A stretch of 29,409 bases of DNA, taken from positions 1-29,409 of the forward strand of contig JAHHTP010000023.1 in assembly GCA_020024615.1 (NCBI GenBank), in the 5' to 3' direction. Every line of letters begins with the position of its first letter. Positions within the stretch are counted from its first letter, which is position 1. Shown one piece after another: positions 15,142-23,479 of the stretch. The position numbers and the translations under genes are program-made. This DNA comes from Oscillospiraceae bacterium (GTDB taxonomy: Bacteria > Bacillota > Clostridia > Oscillospirales > Ruminococcaceae). The notes below the pieces were generated by a model, which was not told the origin of the DNA, did not search any database, and was given only the letters and a program-made list of their open reading frames with translations.

Positions 15142-16620
15142 ATGGCAACTTTACGACAATTACAAAAACTCCCCATTAACCTTGCGGACATCGGCTTGGC
15201 ACAGTATAATTCCCCTGTTTCCTATTTCTGCACCCCGAAAGGCTTTCTGCCGATTGGCTATGTAGGCGTAGATGGCATCCATTTCGGCTTTATCCGTAAA
15301 TTCGGGGAAATGGTATTCGCAGTCAGCCCGGATAATGGTCCCAACAATGTACGACCAGTAGCAGTGTGTTTAGATGATTTTCTCTCGCTTTTGCTGGCTT
15401 GCGGCAGTGTGGATGCCATTGAACAGGCATGGATGTGGAATGAAAATGAATTTAATGCCTATATTGCCGAAAACAGACCGACCGAAGAACAGAAGCAAAT
15501 CTTTGCTACCATCGAAAAAGCATTTGACCTCTATCGCATTGACGACCCCTACTATTATATCAAAGAAATTCAGGATGATTTTTCCCTATCCAACATCCCT
15601 TATACTGCTGAATACTATGATGTCACTGGCATTGAGCAATCACCCCAACCGAAAACTGAATGGAAAGTTTATTATGATGGAAATTTCTGGGGGTCTCGCA
15701 ACCGATCAAAGCCAGGACAGGAAATCAAGGTAGAAAAACATTTTGACTGGTGCGGCAAACAATGGTATATTCCAAGCATCTATCTCTGCGCAAAAGGCAT
15801 GGTCATCGATTTTATTATGCGGGCAGACCCGAAAGATATCAAGCTTTTTATAGAAAAATGGGAATCCATTGAACAGCCCACTGCGGGACAACGCATGCTT
15901 TCAGATCTGGAAAATCCGCTGCACTTTAAATTTTCAACAGCTTTAACAGCAAACGGTAAACCCATGCGCCAAGAACAAGGCTGTGGATTTTCCTACATTC
16001 CGGATAGTTGTCTATCAGAAATTACCTATGATGAAACCGAAATGGAAGCCATCATGGAACACTATCAGCTTGACCCCAAATATGGTTATTATATCAACCG
16101 CCAAGCGTTTCCATGGGCAACAAAAACCAAGCCAAAGCTGTCTAAGCTGGAATTAACTATGACTGCTGATTCGGTGCAATATCCGGGTGTACATTTTACC
16201 ACACCAGATACCAATTCAGTTACATTCATTCATCCAGTCACTGGTGTGCAGCATACGCTTCATATTGAAGAATTGGAACCGCAGCAGCTTGACCCATCCA
16301 TATTCCGGGATGAAAGCATGGAATTTCCAACCCATGTCACCGAAATCTCCTATACGGTTACACCGGAACTGGAAAAAAGGGAAATCTCGATATCAGATTG
16401 TCAAGACAGCGACAGTCCCAAAATAAAGCAGACCGACCCGATGCAGCCAACAGCCCTGTGTGCGGCATCCATCGGCATCATTGGCGGTGGATGCCGCACA
16501 CAGGACAAAACGCTGCACGCTTCCTGTTCTTCCCTAAGCTTTGAACCGAGAGAACAGATCGAATGGCAGATTTCTTTCTGGCACCAGACAAATGAAACCT
16601 ATCAGACAACATTAATTTAA
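15142..16620 (+). CDS. unrecognised 492-aa protein
   Basis: I do not recognise a functional family. It has no signal peptide or membrane helix and is probably cytoplasmic. The N-terminal part (about 20-115) reads like a mixed alpha/beta domain of SMI1/KNR4 (SUKH) style: GFLPIGYVGVDGIHFGFI, GEMVFAVSP, then DDFLSLLLACGSVDAIEQAW. This resemblance is weak and from memory. The middle (about 170-320) is rich in Trp, Tyr and Lys, and the C-terminal 100 residues look beta-rich with scattered cysteines. It is a single gene with GAAAGGA before the ATG and its own terminator. Intact length and codon pattern argue that it is real and expressed. Confidence 0.8.
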   Translation: MATLRQLQKLPINLADIGLAQYNSPVSYFCTPKGFLPIGYVGVDGIHFGFIRKFGEMVFAVSPDNGPNNVRPVAVCLDDFLSLLLACGSVDAIEQAWMWNENEFNAYIAENRPTEEQKQIFATIEKAFDLYRIDDPYYYIKEIQDDFSLSNIPYTAEYYDVTGIEQSPQPKTEWKVYYDGNFWGSRNRSKPGQEIKVEKHFDWCGKQWYIPSIYLCAKGMVIDFIMRADPKDIKLFIEKWESIEQPTAGQRMLSDLENPLHFKFSTALTANGKPMRQEQGCGFSYIPDSCLSEITYDETEMEAIMEHYQLDPKYGYYINRQAFPWATKTKPKLSKLELTMTADSVQYPGVHFTTPDTNSVTFIHPVTGVQHTLHIEELEPQQLDPSIFRDESMEFPTHVTEISYTVTPELEKREISISDCQDSDSPKIKQTDPMQPTALCAASIGIIGGGCRTQDKTLHASCSSLSFEPREQIEWQISFWHQTNETYQTTLI

Positions 16621-16634
16621 ATATACCCTATCAA

Positions 16635-16686
16635 AAAACAGGCAAACCAGTATCCTACTATTGGGAACTGACTTGCCTGTTTTATC
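16635..16686 (+). terminator. intrinsic terminator after the 492-aa gene
   Basis: AAAACAGGCAA (16635-16645) pairs with TTGCCTGTTTT (16673-16683). The inner part (CAGTATCC with GGGAACTG) can extend the stem imperfectly, and the right arm runs into T-rich sequence. Confidence 0.8.
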
Positions 16687-16723
16687 TTTTCATTTAATTT
16701 TTTATGGTTTCTCAAAAAAGTTA

Positions 16724-16752
16724 TTGACATATGCTATTTATTCGTGTATAAT
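16724..16752 (+). promoter_or_regulatory. promoter of the NifX/MinD cassette
   Basis: Perfect -35 TTGACA (16724-16729), 17-base spacer, perfect -10 TATAAT (16747-16752). It drives the four-gene cassette beginning at 16829. Confidence 0.85.
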
Positions 16753-16765
16753 AAAAATAGAAAAC

Positions 16766-16775
16766 GGCATATGCC
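16766..16775. promoter_or_regulatory. GGCATATGCC palindrome downstream of the -10
   Basis: A perfect 10-bp palindrome lies 13 bases after the -10 box, where a bound repressor could block transcription. A related CATATGC also occurs in the promoter spacer at 16728-16734. No regulator gene is adjacent, so the binding protein is unknown. Confidence 0.4.
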
Positions 16776-16828
16776 ATAAACTAATGTCAAAATCTATTTT
16801 TCTCATGATATAGAAAGAGGTACCCAAA

Positions 16829-17185
16829 ATGAAAGTTATGATTCCAATGGATGAAGACAGACAAAATGTGTGCGTTTCATTCGGACGCGCACCGTTTTTC
16901 ATGCTTCATGATATCGACACCAATGAAACCACCTTTTTGAAAAATCCGGCTGCCGATGCTGCCGGCGGCGCAGGTACCAAATCTGCACAGTTTGTCGTCG
17001 ATCATGGCGCAGATGCTATCATCACCGTACGCTGTGGAGAGAATGCAGCGGAAGTATGCAACGCAGCAGAAATTGCAATTTACAAGGCAAACGGTACCGA
17101 TGCCAACGCCAATTTAGCTGCATGGAAAGAAAACAAACTGGAAAAACTGACCCACTTCCACGCCGGTTTTCACGGAATCCAATGA
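16829..17185 (+). CDS. NifX/NifB-type (dinitrogenase cofactor-like) small protein 1
   Basis: This 118-residue protein is of the dinitrogenase iron-molybdenum cofactor biosynthesis (NifX/NafY/C-terminal NifB) fold, an RNase-H-like domain that in nitrogen fixers carries metal clusters. MKVMIPMDED, SFGRAPFFMLHDID and HGADAIITVRCGENA are the family features. There is no nif gene here, so the name describes fold, not nitrogen fixation. The C-terminus KLTHFHAGFHG is His-rich and may bind metal. It begins a cassette with two ferredoxin-bearing ATPases, and its stop overlaps the next ATG by four bases. AGAGG lies before the start. Confidence 0.88.
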   Translation: MKVMIPMDEDRQNVCVSFGRAPFFMLHDIDTNETTFLKNPAADAAGGAGTKSAQFVVDHGADAIITVRCGENAAEVCNAAEIAIYKANGTDANANLAAWKENKLEKLTHFHAGFHGIQ

Positions 17186-18018
17186 AGATTGCGATATTAA
17201 GCGGCAAAGGCGGTGCAGGCAAAACGCTTATCGCGGTCAATTTGGCGGCAGCAGCAAAAAAGGCTACCTATATTGATTGTGATGTGGAAGAACCAAACGG
17301 CAGACTATTTTTTAATCCAACCGATGTGAAAGAAACACCAGTCAATACCCTGCTTCCAAAGTTCGATGCCACATTATGCACTGGTTGCCTCGAATGTGTT
17401 CAATTCTGCCGGTTCAATGCGCTGGTCTATATCAAGGAAAAGCCCAAACTATTTGATGAAATCTGCCATTCCTGCGGCGGCTGTCAAATGGTGTGCAAAG
17501 CTGGTGCAATTTCCGAAGTTGAGCATCCTGTGGGTCATATAGAACAGGGTTTTCATCATGACATTTGTGTTATAACTGGCATCTTAAATCCTGGAGAGGC
17601 TTCTGGCATCCCGGTCATCAAGAACGCACAAAAGCAGGGATTTGAACAGGAGGGGCTGATTGTCATAGACTGTCCGCCGGGCAGTGCCTGTTCCGTTATG
17701 GAAAGTGTATCCGCAGCGGATTGCTGCATTCTGGTTGCAGAGCCAACCGCATTCGGCTTCCATAATTTCCGCATGAACTACGAACTGGTTACCCTGCTTG
17801 GCAAACCATGCGGTGTGGTCATCAATAAGCAGGATCAACCGTATCAACCACTCGAACAGTTCTGTATAGAGCATCATTTGCCGGTATTGATGCGCATTCC
17901 GTATAATCAAAACTTTGCAGCACTGGCATCGAAAGGTGAAATCATCTGTGAGAAGGATGAAACTGCCAAAGCAATGTTCGCAGAACTGCTTAAAAAAATC
18001 GGAGGTGTTGCAAAATGA
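17182..18018 (+). CDS. MinD-superfamily ATPase with inserted ferredoxin domain, 1
   Basis: This 278-residue P-loop ATPase of the MinD/Mrp/NifH superfamily has a 2x[4Fe-4S] ferredoxin domain inserted after the first strands. It has the deviant Walker A KGGAGKT (9-15), DCDVEEPN (32-39), cluster cysteines C66, C69, C72, C76 and C95, C98, C101, C105, then VIDCPPGSAC as Walker B. Start is the ATG at 17182, inside the ATGA overlap with the NifX gene. An upstream in-frame ATG at 17056 would lie within that gene and is rejected. Family members are suspected of Fe-S or metal-cofactor delivery. ATP binding and redox centres together suggest energy-driven electron or cluster transfer. Confidence 0.9.
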   Translation: MKIAILSGKGGAGKTLIAVNLAAAAKKATYIDCDVEEPNGRLFFNPTDVKETPVNTLLPKFDATLCTGCLECVQFCRFNALVYIKEKPKLFDEICHSCGGCQMVCKAGAISEVEHPVGHIEQGFHHDICVITGILNPGEASGIPVIKNAQKQGFEQEGLIVIDCPPGSACSVMESVSAADCCILVAEPTAFGFHNFRMNYELVTLLGKPCGVVINKQDQPYQPLEQFCIEHHLPVLMRIPYNQNFAALASKGEIICEKDETAKAMFAELLKKIGGVAK

Positions 18019-18875
18019 AAAAACTTCTGATTTTAAGCGGCAAGGGCGGTACCGGAAAAACCACTACCGCTGCGGCATTCATCCGCTTTTCCAATGCAAA
18101 AGCGATGGCTGATTGTGATGTTGATGCCCCAAACCTGCATATCGTATCAGGCATGACCTCAACACCAACCCGCACCGACTTTTTAGGCTCAGATAAGGCA
18201 CAGATTGATGCAAGTCTTTGCTCCGGCTGTCAAATCTGTATGCAGCATTGTCGATTTGATGCTGTAAAAATGGATGGAAATGTCTGCAAAATTGATGCAT
18301 ATTCTTGTGAGGGTTGTGGCGTTTGTGCGTACCTCTGTCCACAGAATGCCATTACAATGAATCCAGATGTAGCAGGAGAGCAACAACTGTATCAGGATGA
18401 GCGCACCTTCTCCACTGCCCAGTTGAAAATGGGTCGCGGCAACTCCGGCAAACTGGTCACGGCAGTCAAACTGAATATGCTAAAGTACGCGCCGGATACC
18501 GATCTTGCCATTATCGATGGATCTCCCGGCATCGGCTGTCCCGTCATTGCATCGGTCAGCGGCATGGACTTGGTTTTAGTCGTTGCGGAACCTTCTCTTT
18601 CCGGATTGAGCGATTTAACCCGGCTATTTAAGACCACAAACACCTTCCAAACCAAAATTGCTGTCTGTGTCAACAAATGGGATACCAGTCCTGAAAATAC
18701 CGATACAATCGAAAATTTCTGCAAACAGAATCAAATCCCATTTGTTGGAAAAATTCCGTATGATGCTTCTGCTTCAGCTGCCATTAATCAAGGATGCAGC
18801 ATTGCGGATATTGACTGTCCAGCAAGAGCCGCAATGTTTGCAGTATATCAAAATGTGCAACAACTACTTGGATAA
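18015..18875 (+). CDS. MinD-superfamily ATPase with inserted ferredoxin domain, 2
   Basis: Paralogue of the preceding gene, 286 residues. KGGTGKT (10-16), DCDVDAPN (33-40), cluster cysteines C69, C72, C75, C79 and C98, C101, C104, C108, and the Walker-B-like AIIDGSPGIGCP are all intact. The ATGA overlap with gene 1 implies coupled translation and roughly equal amounts, and pairs of these proteins are normally found together, so a heterodimer is plausible. Deviant Walker A proteins sandwich ATP between two subunits, in line with that. The target is unknown. Confidence 0.9.
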   Translation: MKKLLILSGKGGTGKTTTAAAFIRFSNAKAMADCDVDAPNLHIVSGMTSTPTRTDFLGSDKAQIDASLCSGCQICMQHCRFDAVKMDGNVCKIDAYSCEGCGVCAYLCPQNAITMNPDVAGEQQLYQDERTFSTAQLKMGRGNSGKLVTAVKLNMLKYAPDTDLAIIDGSPGIGCPVIASVSGMDLVLVVAEPSLSGLSDLTRLFKTTNTFQTKIAVCVNKWDTSPENTDTIENFCKQNQIPFVGKIPYDASASAAINQGCSIADIDCPARAAMFAVYQNVQQLLG

Positions 18876-18937
18876 AACTGTTATCAAGGCAAATGCCTCA
18901 AATAAATTTTAACTTAACTATAAAGGAGAAAATCACC

Positions 18938-19294
18938 ATGAAAATTGCTGTAGCTGCTATGGGAAAAACCGTTGCTGGTCACTTTGGCCATTGTGAAAAC
19001 TTTATCTTCTTCGACACGGCGGACAATAAAATCACCGCTGAAAACAGTGTTGCAAATCCAGGTCATCGTCCAGGCTTTTTACCGAATTTCTTAGCTGATA
19101 ACGGTGCAGAAGTTATCATTGCTGGCGGTATGGGTGGCGGTGCCGTTGACATCTTCAACGAGCGTGGCGTGGAAGTTATTGTTGGCGCACAGGGCGATGC
19201 AAGGAATGCTGTTGAAGCTTATCTACGCGGCGAATTAAAATCCACTGGTTCCATCTGCCATGAACATCAGCATGCTGGAGAATGTGGAGAATAA
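18938..19294 (+). CDS. NifX-type small protein 2 with His/Cys tail
   Basis: Second NifX-fold protein of the cassette, 118 residues. Its features are MKIAVAAMGKTVAGHFGHCENF, the glycine-rich EVIIAGGMGGGAVDIF loop, and GAQGDARNAVEAYL. The tail has Cys and His residues (CHEHQHAGEC) that would suit metal binding. The start at 18938 has AAAGGAG at a good distance. An in-frame ATG 45 bases upstream overlaps no ribosome-binding site and is rejected. It is the last gene of the unit, ending at a terminator. It may act as a carrier for whatever the two ATPases build or reduce. Confidence 0.9.
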   Translation: MKIAVAAMGKTVAGHFGHCENFIFFDTADNKITAENSVANPGHRPGFLPNFLADNGAEVIIAGGMGGGAVDIFNERGVEVIVGAQGDARNAVEAYLRGELKSTGSICHEHQHAGECGE

Positions 19295-19323
19295 TCCAAC
19301 ATATCCCCAAAATATACTATTTC

Positions 19324-19349
19324 AGGTTCGGGTCATACCGAACCTTTTT
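19324..19349 (+). terminator. intrinsic terminator of the NifX/MinD cassette
   Basis: AGGTTCGG (19324-19331) pairs with CCGAACCT (19338-19345) around a 6-base loop, followed by TTTTA. Confidence 0.9.
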
Positions 19350-19360
19350 ATGTGCAACAA

Positions 19361-19390
19361 AAGCAGCCAGACCCTAAAATCTGACTGCTT
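19361..19390 (-). terminator. terminator-like hairpin facing the gene remnant
   Basis: AAGCAGCCAGA (19361-19371) and TCTGACTGCTT (19380-19390) pair with one mismatch. On the minus strand the stem runs into CTTTTGTT, so it would terminate leftward transcription from the remnant at 19398-19640. Confidence 0.6.
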
Positions 19391-19397
19391 ATTTCAT

Positions 19398-19640
19398 TTA
19401 TCTGCCCAAACGCATTTTAAAATCATGGTATCCAAAATCGGTCAACTTTTCAAAACTACCATCCTTACACCATTTCCAAATATTCGGAAGTGGCATACCG
19501 TTAAAGGTATTGTTTTTGCAGGTGGTATACGTCGCTTTGGATTGACTCTATGTGGAGTTTTTCCGTCCATAACTATAACATACATCCTCGTGTTTTGCAA
19601 AAATTTTTTTATCAATACAAATATTTACCGAAAAACAAGA
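19398..19640 (-). pseudogene. decayed remnant of a minus-strand gene
   Basis: On the minus strand a 49-residue stretch ends at a TAA at 19398-19400. It reads like true protein sequence: TTCKNNTFNGMPLPNIWKW, then CKDGSFEKLTDFGYHDF. The same frame continues upstream of a TAG (19548-19550) with plausible residues such as KKIFAKHEDVCYSYGRKNS, but no start codon with a ribosome-binding site is evident. A minus-strand terminator lies just past the stop. The simplest reading is the 3' end of a gene lost by deletion and nonsense mutation. I do not recognise the parent family. Open frames on the plus strand here appear to be shadows. Confidence 0.4.
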
Positions 19641-19692
19641 TAGCCTATTCCTCTTTTTTATGGTGTGTGCTATGATAAAAACAAATGATTTT

Positions 19693-19716
19693 CAACATGT
19701 TTTTCAAAAACAGTTG
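19693..19716. promoter_or_regulatory. palindrome upstream of the sulfatase gene
   Basis: TGTTTTT-C-AAAAACA (19698-19712) is a perfect inverted repeat, and flanking CAAC and GTTG extend it to a 24-base imperfect palindrome. It sits 24 bases before the start codon, between a possible -10 (TATGAT near 19670) and the AAGGGGGAA ribosome-binding site. It could be an operator for substrate-induced expression. No regulator gene is adjacent. Confidence 0.4.
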
Positions 19717-19739
19717 ATGATTTATAAGGGGGAATTTGA

Positions 19740-21182
19740 ATGAAAAAACCTAATCTGATTTACATTTTTGCGGATGACATGGGCTACGGCGATGTCTCCT
19801 GCAACAATGATCACGCAGCATTCCAGACACCTGCATTTGATGCTTTGGCAAAAGACGGTATGCGCTTTACTGATGCGCATTCTTCATCCGCAGTCTGCAC
19901 ACCATCACGATACAGCGTTGTAACCGGTCGATACAACTGGCGCAGCTGCTTAAAACATGGCGTTAATATGGGAGAAAGTGCATCCATCATCGAATCTGGA
20001 CGCAAAACCATTGCGCATATGCTCAAAGAGGACGGCTATAATACCGCATGTGTCGGCAAATGGCATTTGGGCTGGGACTGGAGCTTTACCAACAAAGAAA
20101 ACAATGAGATTGATTTCACCAAACCAATTCAGCACGGTCCACTGGAGGAAGGATTTGACTCCTACTTTGGCATTGCAGCTTCGCTGGATATGTCTCCATA
20201 TGTCTATATCGACGGCAATATGCCAACTGCCGTTCCGGATCATATCACTGCCAATCGCAACCCATATACCTGGTGGCGCGAAGGCCCAACTGCGCCCGAT
20301 TTCGTGCATGAGCAGGTTCTGCCGACCTTTACCCACAAAGTATTGGATAAAATTGATGAGTTCTCTGAATCAGACAAGCCATTCTTCATCTACTTCCCGT
20401 TAAATGCACCGCACACCCCGATTCTGCCGACAAAGGATTTTTTGGGAAAATCCGGCACCAATGTCTATGGTGACTTCGTGCTGATGTGCGATGATGTTGT
20501 CCGTCAGATTTGCGACAAACTCAAAGAAAAAGGATTAGAAGAAGATACCATTGTCATCTTCACAAGCGATAACGGGTGCTCGCCAGAAGCAAACTATGAA
20601 GAACTTGCCAAATATGGACATAATCCGAGTTACATCTTCCGCGGTACCAAATCCGATATCTACGAGGGCGGTCACCGCATTCCGCTTCTCATTCGCTGGC
20701 CGGCAATCATTCCTGCTGGAAAAGTCTGTGACCAGACCGTTTGTCTGTGCGATATCATGCGCACAATGGCAGATATCAATGGCATTACGCTACCAGACAA
20801 TGCCGCAGAGGACAGCGTCAGCAATCTCCCACTATGGCTGGGCAAGAATGAACCGGTTCGTGAAGCAATTGTACATCATTCCATCGACGGACGTTTTGCC
20901 ATCACCAAAGGCGAATGGAAACTCATTATGTGGCCAGGGAGCGGCGGTTGGAGTTATCCAACCAACAAAGAATTGACCGATGAGATGCCGCCGATCCAGC
21001 TATATCACATGAAAGGCGATGTCTCTGAAACCTGCAATGTACAGGGTGAGCACGAGGAAATCGTAAAAGAACTCAAGGAACTGCTGATTCGCTATATCAA
21101 AGACGGAAGAAGCACCCCAGGCGCACCACAGGAGAATTTTGGCGGATGTGACTGGCCGCAACTTTCTTTTCTGAAGGAATAA
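19740..21182 (+). CDS. Cys-type sulfatase (arylsulfatase family)
   Basis: Sulfatase of 480 residues that hydrolyses sulfate esters. The formylglycine motif is CTPSR at 53-57, with C53 as the residue to be oxidised, so it needs an anaerobic sulfatase-maturing enzyme (anSME). Metal ligands appear as D11 and D12 in IFADDMGYGD and as TSDNG in the middle. KWHLGW and PLNAPHTPI supply conserved Lys and His. There is no signal peptide, so it is probably cytoplasmic and acts on imported sulfated sugars. It is followed by a GH42-like hydrolase, suggesting degradation of a sulfated glycan such as mucin or glycosaminoglycan fragments. No anSME is in the window; the SCIFF maturase at 23722 is a different radical-SAM enzyme. 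Confidence 0.93.
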   Translation: MKKPNLIYIFADDMGYGDVSCNNDHAAFQTPAFDALAKDGMRFTDAHSSSAVCTPSRYSVVTGRYNWRSCLKHGVNMGESASIIESGRKTIAHMLKEDGYNTACVGKWHLGWDWSFTNKENNEIDFTKPIQHGPLEEGFDSYFGIAASLDMSPYVYIDGNMPTAVPDHITANRNPYTWWREGPTAPDFVHEQVLPTFTHKVLDKIDEFSESDKPFFIYFPLNAPHTPILPTKDFLGKSGTNVYGDFVLMCDDVVRQICDKLKEKGLEEDTIVIFTSDNGCSPEANYEELAKYGHNPSYIFRGTKSDIYEGGHRIPLLIRWPAIIPAGKVCDQTVCLCDIMRTMADINGITLPDNAAEDSVSNLPLWLGKNEPVREAIVHHSIDGRFAITKGEWKLIMWPGSGGWSYPTNKELTDEMPPIQLYHMKGDVSETCNVQGEHEEIVKELKELLIRYIKDGRSTPGAPQENFGGCDWPQLSFLKE

Positions 21183-21264
21183 CATCCTATGACCTCCCAT
21201 GCATTTCCATAGGAGGTTCTGATATAACAGCAATTTTTCACATAATAAATAACAATTTCCTAAA

Positions 21265-21293
21265 TTGACAGAAAAAACAATTTTTTATATACT
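21265..21293 (+). promoter_or_regulatory. promoter of the GH42-like gene
   Basis: -35 TTGACA (21265-21270), 17-base spacer, -10 TATACT (21288-21293). It shows that the hydrolase has its own promoter besides any read-through from the sulfatase gene. An imperfect hairpin between the genes (ACCTCCCATG with CATAGGAGGT, about 21192-21217) lacks a T-tract. Confidence 0.75.
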
Positions 21294-21332
21294 TAAAACA
21301 GAATAAAAAATAACCTTTCCAGGAGGCATAAC

Positions 21333-23312
21333 ATGAAATTCAGACAGATTCATTTAGACTTTCACACCAGTGAATGTATTGAGGGCATCGGTAGTAAGTT
21401 TTCCAAAAAGCAGTTTCAGGAAGCTTTAAAACGCGGCCATGTCAGCTCAATCACCTTATTCTCCAAATGCCACCACGGCTGGGCTTATCATCCATCCGAA
21501 AAGAACGAACAGCATCCAGGACTTTCTTTTGATTTATTAAAAGCACAAATTGAAGCAGCACATGAAATTGGCGTTAAAACTCCGGTTTATATCTCTGCTG
21601 GTATTGATGAGAAAATGGCACGCCGTCATCCAGACTGGGTACTACGCAACAAAGATGAATCCACCACCTGGGCAAGTGATTTCTCTCAACCGGGTTATCA
21701 TTTAACCTGTATGAACAGCCCGTATCTGGATTACCTGCTTGATCAGATTCGAGAAGTTATTACAAATTATGATGCTGATGGCATTTTCTTAGATATTACT
21801 GGTGTGCGTCATTGCTACTGTCAGAACTGTATCAACACACTGATTGCAGAGGGCAAAGATCCATATGACGAGAAAAACATCACCGAACTTGGTGAACGCG
21901 TTTATGCAAACTATACCCGCAGAGTGCGTGAAGTGGTTGATGAAATCAAACCGGGACTGCCAGTATTCCACAATGGTGGACATATCCGCCGTGGACGCCG
22001 TGACCTTGCACACATGAATTCCCATCTCGAACTGGAAAGCCTGCCAACCGGCGGATGGGGATACGACCACTTCCCACTTTCCGCATCCTATTCCCGTACC
22101 CTTGGCATGGAATTTTTAGGTATGACCGGTAAATTCCACACCACCTGGGGCGAATTTGGCGGATTCAAACATCCGAACGCCCTGCGCTATGAAGCCGCTT
22201 TATCCGCTGCATTGGGTGCAAAATGTTCTATCGGCGACCAGCTGCATCCAGACGGTCAAATGGATATGACCACCTATGATTTAATCGGCAAGGCATATAG
22301 CGAACTGGAAGCAAAAGAACCGTGGCTTGATCATGTTACCCCAATTGCAGATATTGCCATTCTGTCACAGGAGGCAGTCGCCAACTATCACGGCATTGAA
22401 GAAGACAGGAACGGAAGCCTTGGCGATGTTGGTGCTGTGCGTATGCTGCTGGAAGGCAAATATCTATTTAATGTTGTCGATACGGATGAGGATTTGAGCA
22501 AGTATAAACTGATTATTCTGCCTGATAATATCCGTCTGGATGACTGCTTGAAAGATAAAATTGCTGCATTTGTCAAAAACGGCGGCAAAATTCTGGCAAG
22601 CGGAACTTCTGGTTTAATGAATCATGCCGATGATTTTGCATTCGACCTGGGCGCAACATTCAAAGGATCAAGCGAATTTAATCCGGTATACTTCCGTCCG
22701 TGCTTTGAGATGGAAGAATTGTTAGGAACCGCATTCGTCTTGTATGCGCCATCTTATGACATTGAGGCAACTGGTGAATTATTAGCAGAGCGTGAAAATC
22801 CCTACTTCAACCGCTCTGTCAGACATTTCTGCTCCCATCAGCACGCCCCGAATGACCCAAGCAAACGCTGTGCAGCCATCACCATCGGCAAAGATGGCGC
22901 ATATATCAGCACCGAAATCTTCAAAGAGTATGCTACCAAAGGCAGCCTGATTGCTAAAAAAATGGCACTTGTAACGGTTGAAAAACTGATCGGTGAAAGC
23001 AAAACTGTTAAAACCAACCTACCAGCACAAGGCATTGTTACCCTGATGAATCAGAAGGAACAAAACCGCCTGATCTGCCATCTGCTCTATGCTTCTCCTG
23101 TCAAACGCGGAGATGGTGTTGAAATCATCGAGGACATTCTGCCGCTGTATGAGATTCATACTACAATCAAAATGGATACTGCACCAAAACAGGTATCACT
23201 GGTCAATACCAAAGGGGTTGAAACCGACCTGCCATATACCTATGAAAATGGCATTTTAAGCGTTACCATTCCAAAAATGGAACTGCATGCAATGATTGTT
23301 ATTCAGAAATAA
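21333..23312 (+). CDS. putative glycoside hydrolase, GH42/alpha-amylase-fold with trimerisation-like domain
   Basis: This 659-residue protein resembles a large clostridial family annotated as alpha-amylase-like or beta-galactosidase-trimerisation-domain proteins. Residues 1-340 look like a TIM barrel: VYISAGIDE, DGIFLDITGVR (with D154) and HLELESLPTGGWGYDHFP, which are candidate acidic catalytic sites. CYCQNC at 161-166 resembles the zinc-site cysteines of GH42-like enzymes. About 340-560 looks like a flavodoxin/GATase-like trimerisation domain (YKLIILPDNIRLDD, NGGKILASGTSG), and the C-terminus is beta-rich. There is no signal peptide. It sits behind the sulfatase, in line with intracellular breakdown of desulfated oligosaccharides. 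The exact substrate and GH family are not determined. CAGGAGG precedes the ATG. Confidence 0.82.
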   Translation: MKFRQIHLDFHTSECIEGIGSKFSKKQFQEALKRGHVSSITLFSKCHHGWAYHPSEKNEQHPGLSFDLLKAQIEAAHEIGVKTPVYISAGIDEKMARRHPDWVLRNKDESTTWASDFSQPGYHLTCMNSPYLDYLLDQIREVITNYDADGIFLDITGVRHCYCQNCINTLIAEGKDPYDEKNITELGERVYANYTRRVREVVDEIKPGLPVFHNGGHIRRGRRDLAHMNSHLELESLPTGGWGYDHFPLSASYSRTLGMEFLGMTGKFHTTWGEFGGFKHPNALRYEAALSAALGAKCSIGDQLHPDGQMDMTTYDLIGKAYSELEAKEPWLDHVTPIADIAILSQEAVANYHGIEEDRNGSLGDVGAVRMLLEGKYLFNVVDTDEDLSKYKLIILPDNIRLDDCLKDKIAAFVKNGGKILASGTSGLMNHADDFAFDLGATFKGSSEFNPVYFRPCFEMEELLGTAFVLYAPSYDIEATGELLAERENPYFNRSVRHFCSHQHAPNDPSKRCAAITIGKDGAYISTEIFKEYATKGSLIAKKMALVTVEKLIGESKTVKTNLPAQGIVTLMNQKEQNRLICHLLYASPVKRGDGVEIIEDILPLYEIHTTIKMDTAPKQVSLVNTKGVETDLPYTYENGILSVTIPKMELHAMIVIQK

Positions 23313-23340
23313 GGTAACTGACTTTTCACACCATACTTGC

Positions 23341-23375
23341 AAATAGCCCCCGGCTTTATATCGGGGGCTATTTAT
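23341..23375 (+). terminator. intrinsic terminator after the GH42-like gene
   Basis: A perfect 12-bp stem, AAATAGCCCCCG (23341-23352) with CGGGGGCTATTT (23362-23373), then ATT. The stem is AT-rich at its base and works in either direction. Confidence 0.88.
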
Positions 23376-23418
23376 TGCATAAAACAAATTCTATTAGAAG
23401 TTAAATTCAGCAAATATC

Positions 23419-23447
23419 TTGACTTTACTCGGATTTGATGATATAAT
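23419..23447 (+). promoter_or_regulatory. promoter of the SCIFF unit
   Basis: -35 TTGACT (23419-23424), 17-base spacer, -10 TATAAT (23442-23447). The peptide start codon is 33 bases on, with AGGAGG before it. Confidence 0.85.
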
Positions 23448-23479
23448 AATACTGAATAAAACCCATAGGAGGAATCATC

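Noticed and set aside
17056..17181. Longer start for the first MinD-type ATPase
   Set aside because: It lies within the NifX gene; the ATG at 17182 forms an ATGA overlap and begins with the canonical P-loop strand.
19260..19643. 127-residue plus-strand open frame after the second NifX gene
   Set aside because: It crosses the terminator at 19324-19349 and is antisense to a more protein-like minus-strand stretch.
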